A stretch of DNA of 64,000 bases. Source: Marthasterias glacialis. Lineage: Eukaryota > Echinodermata > Asteroidea > Forcipulatida > Asteriidae. Below the pieces are notes generated by a model that made no database searches, was not told where the DNA came from, and was given only the letters and a program-made list of their open reading frames with translations. A program made the translations under genes and the position numbers. Positions 1 through 10,690 of this stretch are shown in pieces. Positions within the stretch are counted from its first letter, which is position 1. The number at the start of each line of letters is the position of its first letter. The DNA is taken from contig OU452227.1 of assembly GCA_911728455.2 (NCBI GenBank), positions 13,780,110 through 13,844,109 on the forward strand, in the 5' to 3' direction.

Positions 1-428
1 CTGTTATGTATTGTCTTTGAGGATGTCAATGTGAAATAAATGTTGTATTCATTGGGAATGTTAATGTGAAATAAATGCTGTATTGAATAGAATAGCACTG
101 ATAGAAATTTCACTGATGGACGTGTATGTTGATCGCACATACAATACGCGCTGATATACTGTGCTACTGCAGTCTGGCACGCCAATGCGTTGATCGCATG
201 AGTGATGGAATATTTGTCTGACATCTGATGATTTTATTTAAAACAAAAGTGACGTCTTTAGTGCAAAAGCGCACTAATGTGAGTCATATTGAACTCAACA
301 TTTGGTTTACAATTTTGACAAATAGAGGATGGATCCATGTCTGGGGAGTTGGAGCTAGTAAATGTTTCAATGGTTGCTCTTCACAATTTTTAAAGTACCG
401 GTACGTTGTTTTCTTTGATTTATTTTAG
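1..428. other. Unassigned 5' flank
   Basis: The first 60 bases contain a near-repeat of a motif around 'gtgaaataaatg'. Open frames across 228-428 have no splice context of their own and look like chance. The last 25 bases form the pyrimidine-rich acceptor of the exon at 429. Nothing else is recognisable. Confidence 0.5.
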
Positions 429-532
429 GCTTGTACTGTTGAGCTGGCACTGCAGAGGCTATCACCACATGTACAATGGATTGCTGATACGAATCAGTTC
501 AATGTATGCCTTGGACCATCATGGAAAAAAGG
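429..532 (+). CDS. Predicted internal coding exon, protein unknown
   Basis: The sequence shows a strong acceptor (T-rich tract ending TTTATTTTAG at 428) and a consensus donor (GGG/GTAAGT, GT at 533). All 104 nt between them are open in the frame starting at the first base. The translation begins ACTVELALQRLSPHVQWIAD and continues TNQFNVCLGPSWKK, a composition that looks coding. It starts in phase 0 and leaves two bases at its 3' end. A second frame is also open, but its product is less convincing. I do not recognise the family. No neighbouring exon with matching phase is obvious before about 8.7 kb, so the gene is incomplete in this window or its other exons are too short to see. Confidence 0.55.
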
Positions 533-1599
533 GTAAGTCTAAATACAAACTATGTGTTACACCTGGGGGTTGTTGTCCTGAACTTGTAATGAGTAAATTT
601 TTTTGTGATGCCTTCTTTGTTTAGCAAACCAAATTCATGTCAAAATCATATAAATAAATACTTGTCGTACCTCTCAAATGGATCCTGTCCTCAGCTTTAC
701 TGATTTAGATTGAATCGGAATGCATATATTAAGAGAAGGGCTATATTTGTAGATGTGCATGGATTCTTCGGAAAATTATCCAGCCAAAATAATTATGATT
801 AATGGGTCTGTAAAAGATAGTGAGTAGTACTGGACACTGACCCAATTCTCCTGATGCCATCACCCATGATAACTTTTGGTTGTGTGAGCCAGATTTCTTG
901 TGTGAGACTGTGAGCAAGTTCGATCAAGGACCAATGGTTAACTAGTGGTTGGTATGTGATGTACGTAGTGAATGCGCACTGAAGTCGAAGTGCGAACGAC
1001 TCTAGTCATGTCATGTCAACGCGACCATGAGAAAATGATAAAATCAAGTTTGTCAAAGTTGTCACTTTCCTGATAACTGGTCCCCTCTGCACTGTGCTTA
1101 TGAAACAGCTATTGGTAACCAGCATGGGTTCGATCAGTGTTAGTCGAACTATAGTTAAGTATGGTCGTAGATCGAACTTGCTCTGTGCTACATACATTAG
1201 CTGACAATATCTATACAAGCATATTTGACCAAGGGGTCTATTGACTCAGTTCACCTGACGTCGTCATCACAACAATCTTCGTTGCACCAATTTCCATGTG
1301 TGTTAGCAGTGTTTGCGCTTTTTAGACAACGCGATGGTTACATGTGTACCATATCATTTGTACGTGCAATTTAGCATTTAAAACAGTGACCGTGGTAGAA
1401 ATTTACTTCCTCAGACTTTACAATTAAGCTTTCATTGACATTATCTATCAGGAAAATATTCATGATGAAATTTGGGTGAAGAAAATTGTAAATTAACGCA
1501 ATTTTAAATTTGTTAAATTTCCATTTTATTTGAAAAGGCCATGAGCGTAATGTAATTTCATGCACTTAAACCATGTTATAAATTTCCATTTCATATTGA
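533..1599. other. Intron or intergenic DNA, no feature seen
   Basis: The stretch is AT-rich with scattered short frames. I see no splice-bounded open exon and no clear repeat. If the exon at 429-532 is real, this is the start of its downstream intron. Confidence 0.4.
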
Positions 1600-1860
1600 C
1601 TGCAGAGCTGAAATTATGGCTTTTTAATTCGTTTTTTGTAAAAAAAATTTTGCTTTGGTTTAAACCGGAAGACAAGGTCAAATTGCGGTCATCTCTGCGT
1701 GACTCTTATTTATTTTTCTAAGACCTGTCCGATGATGTGTAAATTATAAAAATTCATAATGTACTTCATCATTTATGATTGTTTTCAAATGTTAAACTTT
1801 GATTTAATGTTATTTGACACCTGATGACGTCATCATGACATCATTGTTTAAGTGCTGTCT
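1600..1860 (+). mobile_element. Fragment of the TA-flanked element X
   Basis: The block has CCGGAAGACAAGGTCAAA near 1665 and a run ending CCTGATGACGTCATCATGAC near 1820. The same order and orientation occurs at the end of the 140-bp repeats of the full element (about 4467-4640). It is therefore a partial or decayed relative. Ends were not located. Confidence 0.5.
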
Positions 1861-2413
1861 TCGTGTTGAGTTTAAAGATTCAATTCAAATTCAATTGTGA
1901 GTTATACTGTAGGGAAGAAGGAGACGAAGAAAAAGAAAAAAAGAGAGAGAGAGAAAAAAAAGAAAACCACAATTTCCTCCAAACACTGAATTTTGGCTGT
2001 GGAGTATGATATGAGCTCTAGACCCCAATGTAGCATGGTGTACCCTGCACAGTTTGCTGCCCTTGATATTTCTACATTTCAAGTTAAACCTATTGATTAA
2101 ACAGACTACATGGTAGGCAGTTTGGCTAGTGTGTGGCCGCAATCCTCCCATATCCTGTTCTCCTTTGTCACTCTACACCAAATTGTTTGGACTTTGATAA
2201 AAATTGGGTCTGCTGACCCTGTGACAAGTAATTTTTATTTGCAGTTACCGGCTCCAGTCCTTCTGAATTCTCACTTTGGCAATTAAATGTAGAAGGATTT
2301 GGAACTGTAAAGACGGTTATAAACAATAAATATTTAGTTCCTAGTACCAATCTTTAGTTCAAGTAAATAATAGTTTAATTTGATCAAGTCCTGAAGTTTC
2401 ATGTATTGTTTGA

Positions 2414-2480
2414 GTCCTCAGTGTTGAGGTCCATGTCCTCAGTGTCGAGGTCCAAGTCCTCGGTGTTGAGTCCAAGTCTG
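2414..2480 (+). repeat. Short tandem repeat, about 26 bp x 3
   Basis: Three near copies of a unit around GTCCTCAGTGTTGAGGTCCA are visible. Each contains a small inverted repeat (CCTCA/TGAGG). No function is evident. Confidence 0.7.
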
Positions 2481-2962
2481 AACTGCATTTAATGTTAGTC
2501 CAAGTCACGAGTCACAAAGCTCGCTGACTCACGATTCTCTAAAGATTAAAAAACAACAAAATTTCACCAATGTTTGAAATTAAATGAAGGGAGAAAACAC
2601 TGAGTATGTGGGCTATATATAGTATCAAATGTTACTAAATTAAAAGACCCACTATTTAAAAACTAAACAAAATAAAACAACATCAAATAAGTTGTGATGT
2701 TACTTTAAAAAAAATTAAGTCCTCTATGAAGGCAGGAGGCTGGTTGACATGTAATTTCAACAATAAAATTATCCCTTCATGTTCTATAAATCAAAGGGAG
2801 GTATCTTGATGACCTTTTGAAAGGTCACATTATGAACAGTTTTCTTCTGTTTTTGAAGTTGCAACTGCACATGAACCTCATCGTTCTTTCAAGGGCAAGC
2901 CAGTCTTTCCTTAGTAACTACAGGGCAACTCTTTGAGGGAAATTAAAAGTTCTACTGGAAAT

Positions 2963-3437
2963 TTTCAAGGCGGTGGGCCAGGGGCATGGAGGGAGGCAAT
3001 TGCTTCAGTGAACTAACTGGTCTGTCGTACATGTACACACAACAGCTAGTATAATTCAGTGTTACATATTTTTTTGGAAATGAGCATTACAAATGAACGC
3101 CACTGATTTTATGCTAAGTGAACATGAATTTCACGATCAACACAATCATTTAACAACCTCTGAATTTTCTTTGAACAAACTTTACTATTTCGTCAATGTT
3201 TTCACAAAGGGACGGGCATGTCAAATTGGAAAAAATCGTGTTTGTGGATAATCACACAAGAGCATCATCACATTTCAAAACTGCAACAACAAAAGCACAA
3301 TGCTTATTCTTTTAAGTCTTTACCTACCTCCTGTGATTTATTATGAATTAAACTTTCATCAAATGTGATTTTTTATGATCAATTCATCAATTTATTTATG
3401 ATTTATGCCTCCATGCCCCTGGCCCACCGCCTTGAAA
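2963..3437. repeat. 30-bp perfect inverted repeat, 415-bp spacer
   Basis: TTTCAAGGCGGTGGGCCAGG and the next ten bases at 2963-2992 reappear reverse-complemented at 3408-3437. The pair could be terminal repeats of a small element within R1 or a local inverted duplication. No target duplication was recognised. Confidence 0.75.
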
Positions 3438-3476
3438 TTATGAAAAGGACGGGCATCCCGAAATAATGCTTTTTGA

Positions 3477-3520
3477 GTTTTCACGAAGCGACGGGTATAT
3501 GCCCGTCGCTTCGTGAAAAC
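3477..3520. repeat. 44-bp near-perfect palindrome
   Basis: Arms GTTTTCACGAAGCGACGGG and CCCGTCGCTTCGTGAAAAC flank a 6-base centre (tatatg). The motif GACGGGCAT also occurs nearby at about 3212 and 3448, so this belongs to a small local family. It could extrude as a hairpin. Confidence 0.9.
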
Positions 3521-3889
3521 ACTAACGATTTAATATAAAGGCGGAGGCACTGTGCAGTTAATGACTAGAAAAACAAAACTTTTGAATTTGCCTTTGAACT
3601 TTCTAAATAACATCTACTGAATGCCTTCATTAAAACCCCAACACCCCAAGTGGGACCGTTCAGCTAGTAGAAATAACAAATAATTGGGTTTAAGAATGCT
3701 GCCATTGGAGCAGAGTAAAAAGATGAAAATACAATTAAAACTAGACATTATGTGTTTGTGGACAAACACGTAGCTGTTCCGAAGTTGTTTGTCGTTTGAT
3801 TAAATACTCAAGACCTTGATAATGGTCCTACACGGTACAACGATAATGACTTTGACAATTGGCGCAGGACATATGATTTTTTTTTAATT

Positions 3890-4600
3890 GAGAGCTTCTT
3901 TTCTCGACCGGAAGTAAAGGTCAAAGTGGGGTCATGCGTGATATCAAAATGTCACCTTCGATGTGAGCTACAAATGTACAAAGATTATAAGTCTACGACA
4001 TTTGGCACATGATATATCTTTTTTTAATATAGAGCTTCCTGTCTGGACCGGAAGTAAAGGTCAAAGTGAGGTCTTGCCTAGTAACCAAATGTCACATGTG
4101 ATGTAAGCTACAAATGGTACAAAGATAATGACTAGTACAATTTACACGAGAGATATGCTTTTTGAGCTTCCTGTTTGGACCGGAAGTAAAGGTCAAAGTG
4201 GGGTCATTCTAATAACCAAATGTCACACATGATGTAAGCTACAAATGGAACAAAGATTATGACTCTAGGACATTTGGCACATGAGATATGCTGTTATGAA
4301 ATTTATAGCTTCCTGTTTGGACTGGAAGTAAAGGTCAAAGTGGGGTCACGCCTCTAAACAAAATGTCCGATATGATGTAAGCTACAAAACAACATAAAGA
4401 TTACAAATTTATGAAATTTAGTTCAGGAGATGAGACTCTTTAAAGTTTTGAACTTCCTGTTTGGACCGGAAGGAAAAGTCAAATCGGGGTCATATGTTTA
4501 AATAAAATGCCACATGTGCTCTAAGCTTTAAAATGGCATAAAGATTGTGACTCTACGATGTGTGCTTCGGGAGATATGATTTTTTCATTATTAAACGTTG
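3890..4600 (+). repeat. About 140-bp tandem repeat, five copies
   Basis: CCGGAAGTAAAGGTCAAAGT or a close variant occurs at about 3908, 4048, 4180, 4321 and 4467, so the spacing is 132-146 bp. Each unit continues with 'aatgtcac...gatgtaagctacaaatg' and ends in an 'agatatg' block. It lies inside element X. Confidence 0.9.
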
Positions 4601-4874
4601 AATTAATGTAACTTGATACCTGATGACGTCACGATGACGAAAACAAGTTTGCCTTACTATGATTTTTTGTTATTTACAAGGTGGTATAACTGTTATTCCT
4701 ATGCGATGCCTTTGAACGAAAACCCTAAAAATGCAAAGATTCTGCAAGTTTTATGTAGAAAAACATCTACCAATAGAGGGCGCTATAGCATATGTGAAGT
4801 CATTATATTAGTTATTAAAAGCCAAACTAACATCTGATAACACAAATCAAGTTTAAAAACGCTAAAAAAATTAG

Positions 4875-5206
4875 CGCTACCCCGCCGCATTCATGTTTCC
4901 GGTTTTCCCACCAAAAACCTGTACAGGTTCGCAACACTGAAGAACATCATTGGATTAACGTGTTAAAAACAGGCGAGTGCGTACTTGTGTACAACTTTGC
5001 TATCAACTTTGAACGGCGAAAAGCGGCGCAATCCACACAGCGTTACCCCGCCGCATTCATGTATGCGGTTTTCCTACCAAAAACCTGTACAGGTTCGCAA
5101 CACTGAGGAACACCATTGGATTAACGTGTGAAAAACAGGCGAGTGTGTACTTGTGTACAACTTTGCTATCAACTTTGAGCGGCGAAAAGCGGCGCAATCC
5201 ACACAG
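4875..5206 (+). repeat. 166-bp tandem duplication inside element X
   Basis: Two units (4875-5040 and 5041-5206) share 'taccccgccgcattcatg', 'aacctgtacaggttcgcaac' and 'gcggcgcaatccacacag' with few substitutions. The copy at 49.4-50.6 kb carries only one unit. Confidence 0.9.
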
Positions 5207-5768
5207 CGTTGTACTAATGGTGCTCAGATTGAACAGTTAACGGTACATTAAAGTGAAATACGTTGTGCTTTGATGAATTTTTATGGTCTGGGACAACTCT
5301 TGGTAAAAACAATCATGTTTTCTAAACGATCTTTGTAATATAGCAATAAAATTCAATATATTTTGGAAAAATTGTGGTTTTTGACCTACCAAATAGTGTC
5401 ACTTTTTGGGCCGTGCCTTTTGTACACAGACACAAAACGTGCCATAAATGACGTCATGATGACGTGACAGACACAAACAATCCAAATTGCACATCTACAA
5501 TATTGAACAAGTCTATAACTGAAAAGAAAATTAAGATCGGTTGTAGGCTTCCTGAGATAAGCTGGAGACAAGAATGCTTAATTAATTATTCACACTGCTG
5601 TCTTATGGTTAATTAATTAATAATTATAATTTTATGATATCGTTTAGCTAAGTCAAGACACAAGCTTTAACATGATATAGAATTTAACTTATAATGATAA
5701 TTCAAAGAACGGCATTTTGTGTGCAGAAAAGTCATGTGTTAAGTCAATAGGGTTTTGGGGGAAATAAA

Positions 5769-5770
<2 letters not shown>

Positions 5771-5805
<35 letters not shown>

Positions 5806-5815
5806 TAATAAAAAT
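5771..5815 (+). repeat. (AAT)n microsatellite
   Basis: An uninterrupted AAT run is followed by A-rich imperfect repeats, near the 3' end of element X. The reverse copy at about 49440 has a T-rich, shortened equivalent. Confidence 0.85.
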
Positions 5816-5829
5816 CTCGACAGAAACAA

Positions 5830-5860
5830 TAGCTGTTCCGACTGATAGTCGGAACAGCTA
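5830..5860. repeat. Terminal hairpin of element X
   Basis: TAGCTGTTCCGACT and AGTCGGAACAGCTA flank a 3-base centre. This makes the right end of element X a 31-bp perfect palindrome. The reverse copy at 49393 begins with the same structure carrying one or two substitutions. Confidence 0.9.
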
Positions 5861-6503
5861 ATAAAATTTACCAAAATATGTCACTTTTACATGTTCAGTT
5901 ATTTCACTAAATAAACGTATAAAATATTGGAAACTGAAGATACAAAAACACAACACAGTATGATTTGGATTGCCCATACACATGATACAGGCATCACTCT
6001 TTTTAACTATGAATCGTCACATTTTTAATGTGACTCTAAACAAGTTTGCTATATGTAGGCGCAATTGGTTGATGTGAGCAATCAGTCGATCATTTTGCGA
6101 TCGGTAGATCATAACACTGTATCGGTCGATCCCACTGACACCAGTCAAACACTTTTTCTTTACAACTCTGGATAATTTTTTTTTCTAGGTAAGTAAAGTC
6201 TGAGACATCCTGCAGAATCAACCAATTGCGCAATGCGATCGACCGATCGTGCTCAACATTTATACAAATTTAATAACCTTTTGCATAGTAGTGCAACTGA
6301 AAAACTTTAACATATTATGCCCTTTCAAAATGTTACAAGTAAAACTACGCAAAATGTCTCAATAACTTGGCCATCTACACCCCCTACTGTAACATTTGCT
6401 GCCCTTGCTACAAACCCACCCCACTCTTTGTTAAATGTGACAGGAGACTCAACACAGGTGTAGAAAACAAATGACAACTTAATATAAAATTGGTATTTAT
6501 CTG

Positions 6504-8082
6504 TGTCACCGCTTCTGGTAGCTCGTTGTTGTCCTTAACTTGATCTACTTATATATAGAACGGTGACTAAGATTCCAAATGACAGAATGATATGGCAAAG
6601 GAGACAGAATTGATATTCAAACATGCAAAAATAATCTTCAATTTATTTACAAGAAATATTTACACTATTATTTACAAGAATTGAATGGTGTGGTGATAGT
6701 TGGGTCGGGACCAACTTCAACTTTCCTATATTCGATTACCGTGAGTACATTCACAATTCATCATCTTAGTATAGCTTCAAGGTATTGGTACAATCTACTT
6801 TATTTTATCTACTGCTTCAATTCAATTTAAGTACCCCTACTGTCCAAGTACCGCTACAGTTTCGGTTTTCCTTTTACTTTAAAAGTTCAGGGTATATATA
6901 TAAAATAATATTGACTTTCCTATACAGTTTGGAGGTCTTGGCCTTCACAGTCACACAGAATTCTTCCTTATTTCCCTCAAGAAACAGGTTGTCTCTTAGA
7001 CGACTGCCTTGTCCCACTACCACAGGGGTTGTCACACAGGCCTTCACACATGCACCCGGTTCTTCCGGTGTACCTCAGCGGGTTGTCACTAAGACTGTAA
7101 CCCAGTCTCTACGACCATCTAAACATACAAAATAATAACCAAAGCTGTGCAATATAAATGTAGATAACCTAATTAAATCTTTCCCCTCGAAACATTAATC
7201 ACATAGAACGATGCATGAAGTTCGAATGGGGCAGCTGGCGATAGATATAATTCCATATTCCCAATCTTCAACATTATTATTCACATCGCTAACATTAAAC
7301 GTGCCTAAGTTGCGTCGGTTTGGGTGAAGCGTTAATCCAATGGTAAAACACCTCGAGTTCAAGAATACCTATAGCGACTGTGTTAAATTCCACATTTCCA
7401 GATACTTCTTCAATTTACAAAAAAAAATATATTTTATATTTTGAGAATTAATAATCACTAAAAGTAAACTTACGGTCATTAACTGGAGACGAGTTTAACT
7501 CCTCTGGAGGCTGAGTGTTGCAATGGGTCGATGGTCAACAACGGACCGGTGGGAATAAATGCCGTGCTACTATTTGGCACTGAATTTTGCCAAATCTTGA
7601 CGACCACTGTTAACTTTTCAACCGAGGATAGCTTGTGGCACTAACAACTTGTTACAGTTGATACCGGTCTGTAATAGCACACACTCACATCGGGCCTCAA
7701 TTCTCTCAACAAAAATATACACCTTCTCTCGTACGATCACAATCTGTTCTGCCGAGTGTTTCACTGACTTTCCTTAGCAAATACGTTACTTTTCCCTCAC
7801 TCACAATAAAACACAATCAAACACTCCTTAAATTCTTAGAATGCAGGTTAACTACAATGACCATGGCTAGTTAACAATTGACCCTTACATAAGGACTGTG
7901 ATGTCTACGTCACGCTAGAAGTGCATATGTGGCACCACTACCGTTTAACGCTTAGCGCGAATTTGGCTACGTGTAATTGGCTAAAACTCTACATGTCTAA
8001 ACCATTAGTCGAACAGGGGTGTTACGCGCTGGCTAAGTAGACAATAGATGCACGCAGGTTCAGGGCTAGAAAAATCGTGACA
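6504..8082. mobile_element. Probable solo LTR, 1579 bp, with 5-bp duplication
   Basis: The segment begins TGTCAC, ends GTGACA, and is flanked on both sides by ATCTG (6499-6503 and 8083-8087). R1 copy 2 near 38800 has the uninterrupted joined site. TG...CA ends plus a 5-bp target duplication fit a solo LTR left after recombination of an LTR retrotransposon. No protein domain was recognised inside. The open frame at 6785-7135 has no recognisable motif and is treated as chance. The strand of the parent element is not known. Confidence 0.75.
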
Positions 8083-8692
8083 ATCTGGTTATCAATGGGA
8101 AAAAAAGCTAAAAACAGACCTAAAAAATATTAATAATTTTGTTATTCATTCATCCTATGTCAGCACATGTTATTATCACTGAATCAAAAAGATAAATAAC
8201 ACAAATAGAACACAATTGGACAAAAGGCTATTCACTCACCAAAAAAAAGCACATTCCCCAAGTGCCACTCCATTTAGTAGTTCAGATGGGACTAGCAGTA
8301 GAGGAATTATTTGAAAACAATTACTTCCCAAAAAAACATTTCAAGGAAGTAACAGTAGTGAATAAGTTAAACTTCTGCTCCGGAATAAGCTGTGTCTTGC
8401 AAAGGATGAGAAATTGTCTTTTTACACAGAGCTAGAGGGCGCACTTTCAAAATGCGGAAGTGAAACAGATTTTTCAAAATCCATTACAAAGCATTTCATA
8501 CAAAATATTTGTATGAAGAGTGGATACAGGTACAAAATTAACACCAAGAATACTTTGTTTGAGAAACATGTAAGCATCACCATTAAGAAATATGAATATA
8601 ATGTCTTTTATTCTGTTCACCCAGAAACATTATTTCCAGACATTGTTCATTAAAACAAGACTAATGCATGAAATAATTGCTCTACTTTACAG

Positions 8693-9004
8693 ACAAGGCA
8701 ACTGCAAGGTGACATTACAACTACATCTTCTTTGGATCCATGTCGCCCAGTTTGTCTGATGAGTGTTATTAGTGAGGTAGCACCTAAGTCACCAGTGTCA
8801 TCTCTTCAGCAAGACCTGAATGAACATACCTATACTGCATTGAGGGCTGATGTGTATTGGCTTAAAAGAGGTACTAAGCAACTTTCTTTAGTAGGATTTG
8901 AAATTTTACACTCTGCTGCAATCTTAGTCATCCATGAAAACCACAAGGCAACAATAGTTCCAATACTCATTTTTCAAAGGGTGCCAGGCTTCTTTAGTAA
9001 ATAG
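8693..9004 (+). CDS. Possible 3' terminal coding exon, unknown protein
   Basis: An acceptor ending TTTACAG (8692) is followed by a frame open to the stop at 9002-9004. The frame starts TRQLQGDITTTSSLDPCRPV. The first 60-70 codons look coding (Ser/Thr/Pro-rich, then ALRADVYWLKRGTKQLSLVG). The last 35 codons overlap one arm of an inverted repeat (8905-8955), which argues that the natural 3' part has been replaced. An AATAAA follows at about 9056, and then 'taatctaatctaatct', a tail typical of retroposed ends. It could be a real terminal exon or the 3' end of a retroelement. Confidence 0.35.
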   Translation, partial: TRQLQGDITTTSSLDPCRPVCLMSVISEVAPKSPVSSLQQDLNEHTYTALRADVYWLKRGTKQLSLVGFEILHSAAILVIHENHKATIVPILIFQRVPGFFSK

Positions 9005-9258
9005 ACCTTTACACTCATCATTCTCCTGAAGAGAATTAGGTCATCCCCGTGAGGGATAATAAAGTTTTAATCTAATCTAATCTAGAGCATGCTGATCGAA
9101 CTGTTCAGTTGTCAAATCAACGGTTCTTTTCAGAACCCCAACAGCTCCTACACTCCTATAAGGATAGTTTTATGTACACGTTGTGTCCGCAAACCTCACT
9201 AGATTGTATTGTTGCCTTTTGGTTTTCATGGATGACTAAGATTGCAGCAGAGTGTAAA
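8905..9258. repeat. 51-bp inverted repeat, one mismatch, 252-bp spacer
   Basis: The arms are 8905-8955 and 9208-9258. The left arm starts TTTACACTCTGCTGCAATCT and the right arm ends in its complement. The only difference is CCACAAGG versus CCAAAAGG. Between the arms lie the polyadenylation-like signal and the TAATC tail. Confidence 0.85.
9056..9085 (+). terminator. Polyadenylation-like signal with pentamer tail
   Basis: AATAAAG is followed within ten bases by three copies of TAATC. This is either the cleavage signal for the exon at 8693 or the 3' end of a non-LTR retroposon. A second AATAAA with an A-rich run lies at about 9431-9470. Confidence 0.4.
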
Positions 9259-9759
9259 GGTCTAGTAGTTACTTATGTGGAAGTATTGTGTTTTTTAAGA
9301 CATTGTGAAGCAATTTTATGTTCAGATATTAATTTTGTTTAAAGGAAAGAAATAATGTAAGCATTGATTGTCTATGCTAAATGGTCTTTACAGAAAATGT
9401 GTACAAATGTAATGCACTTCCGGATGACTTAATAAAAATTCTTTAAAAAAATACAAAAAAAACTTTAACGAAAACAAGAGCTATTTCGCTGCGCTTTGCT
9501 GCGAAATTTACCATACCTGTTGAGAATTCTTGCATCTGTCAATGGCAGTGACCTCTTCGACAGCAAGTTTGAGGAAGTTATGCTAATGATGGAGGCCATG
9601 CCTTAAAACAGAAGGAAAAAACTGACCTTTGGCAGTCCCATCTGAATTGGTGGTACATCCAAACGATTTGCACCGAGGTATGATTTTTTCAGGACTGTCT
9701 CCTTCAGTAACCCAGACAACAGACACCTCAGAGAAGGGTTGAGGAGCTCATGTTGGTGA

Positions 9760-10113
9760 TTGCTTTTTTATAATAATAATAATAATAATTTGGGAGGCTA
9801 ATTATCCTGAGAAACTGAATTGTGAAGGACTCAGTTAGCCTACAATGTGTTCAAGCTGCAGGCATTCAAGGGCGCCTTCGACAGCCAACCACAACAGCCC
9901 ATAGATGACCACAGAGCACAGCTTGAGGTCAAAAAGTGGTTGGTTTTTCTGGAGGGAGGAAAACTGGATGGCCTGGAGAAAAACCCTCGTGGCACAGGAG
10001 AGAACCAACGCACAACTCTACTCACATATGGCCCTAGCCAGGACTCGAACCAGGGACACATTGGTGAGGGGCGAGTGCTTTACGCACACACTGCACATGC
10101 CACCCACTTTGTA
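9760..10113 (-). mobile_element. tRNA-headed SINE, minus strand
   Basis: Read on the minus strand, the head near 10110-10040 has an internal promoter B box (GGTTCGAGTCC). A body follows, and the element ends in an (ATT)n tail at about 9768-9790. The three-base tail and the head match the layout of the other SINEs here, but the body is a different family. Confidence 0.7.
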
Positions 10114-10114
10114 G

Positions 10115-10480
10115 GAACTAGGTCTCCCTCAGAAACTCTCCTCAACATCAAACACAGAGAACTCTTGATGGTCTTCAAGGCACTTCTGAGGTTAACAGAC
10201 TAAGTCAGGAATCAATTTGTGTTATATGGAGTCAGACAACTCTACAGTTGTGTCATATCGCAATCGACCAAAGGGGCACTCACTTGCCCTTGCTCTGCAT
10301 ACAAATGAAAGACTTTCTTAGTTTGTGCATCCCTCAAAATAGCTCCCTCCTTGCAAGTCACTTAACAAGGGAAATGAACGTCAGTGCTGATGCCTTGTCT
10401 GGGGGTCTAGCCATTCCGACAGAGTGGTCTCTCCATTGTTTGGGTCAAGACAACTGTTATTGCAGTAGTCAGCCCTCACC
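10115..10480 (+). pseudogene. Decayed RNase H fragment of a DIRS-like retroelement
   Basis: Three frames must be joined. One gives ETLLNIKHRELLMVFKALLR, the usual start of a retroelement RNase H. The next gives ESDNSTVVSYRNRPKGHS, matching the DN-x-T-V-V-x-Y motif followed by a QGG-like turn. The third gives HLTREMNVSADALS, then AIPTEWSL, matching the N-x-x-AD-x-LS and TEWSL patterns typical of DIRS-type elements. Frameshifts and in-frame stops show it is dead. No polymerase catalytic box, integrase or tyrosine recombinase was found nearby, so only this fragment survives, next to the SINE at 9760-10113. Confidence 0.6.
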
Positions 10481-10690
10481 AACCAGCCTATAATACTACC
10501 ATTTCCAGATGGTCTGTGGGGGCTATAGTGTTTATTTTTTATCCCCAGTTTCACCTTAAAGTCCTTGGGCTTGTGTGGCACGCAAATTGTGTGTGCTTGC
10601 GCATTGGAAGTGCACTTGTAGGTAACTCCCAGGTGATTATTTTTTTTGTGGAATAAGAAATATAAACTGATTTTCAATGTTCGTTTAGAG

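Larger units (their letters stand above)
3771..5860 (+). mobile_element. Element X, non-autonomous, TA-flanked
   Basis: The 5' boundary reads TA-GCTGTTCCGA and the 3' boundary TCGGAACAGC-TA, giving 10-bp inverted ends and a TA target duplication as in the Tc1/mariner group. The equivalent place in R1 copy 2 (about 38075) lacks it. The interior holds a 140-bp tandem array, a 166-bp tandem duplication, CRE-like TGACGTCA sites and an (AAT)n run. No transposase is visible. A reverse-oriented partial copy lies at 49393-50590. Classification by TA and ends only is tentative. Confidence 0.7.
2885..8460 (+). repeat. Dispersed repeat R1, copy 1 (interrupted)
   Basis: Segments at about 2885-3180, 3535-3745, 5862-6498, 8090-8190 and 8215-8460 match, in order and orientation, segments of a second copy at about 36997-39535. 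Landmarks are 'aagggcaagccagt', 'ggaggcactg', 'ccagtcaaacactttttc', 'caggagactcaacacagg' and 'gagctagagggcgcact'. This copy is broken by two later insertions (3771-5860 and 6504-8082). A region near 3180-3530 also differs from copy 2. I could not find an encoded protein, so the repeat class is unknown. Confidence 0.75.

Noticed and set aside
6785..7135. 116-codon protein gene
   Set aside because: It lies inside the solo LTR, has no recognised motif, and its Ser/Thr-rich end follows a low-complexity stretch.
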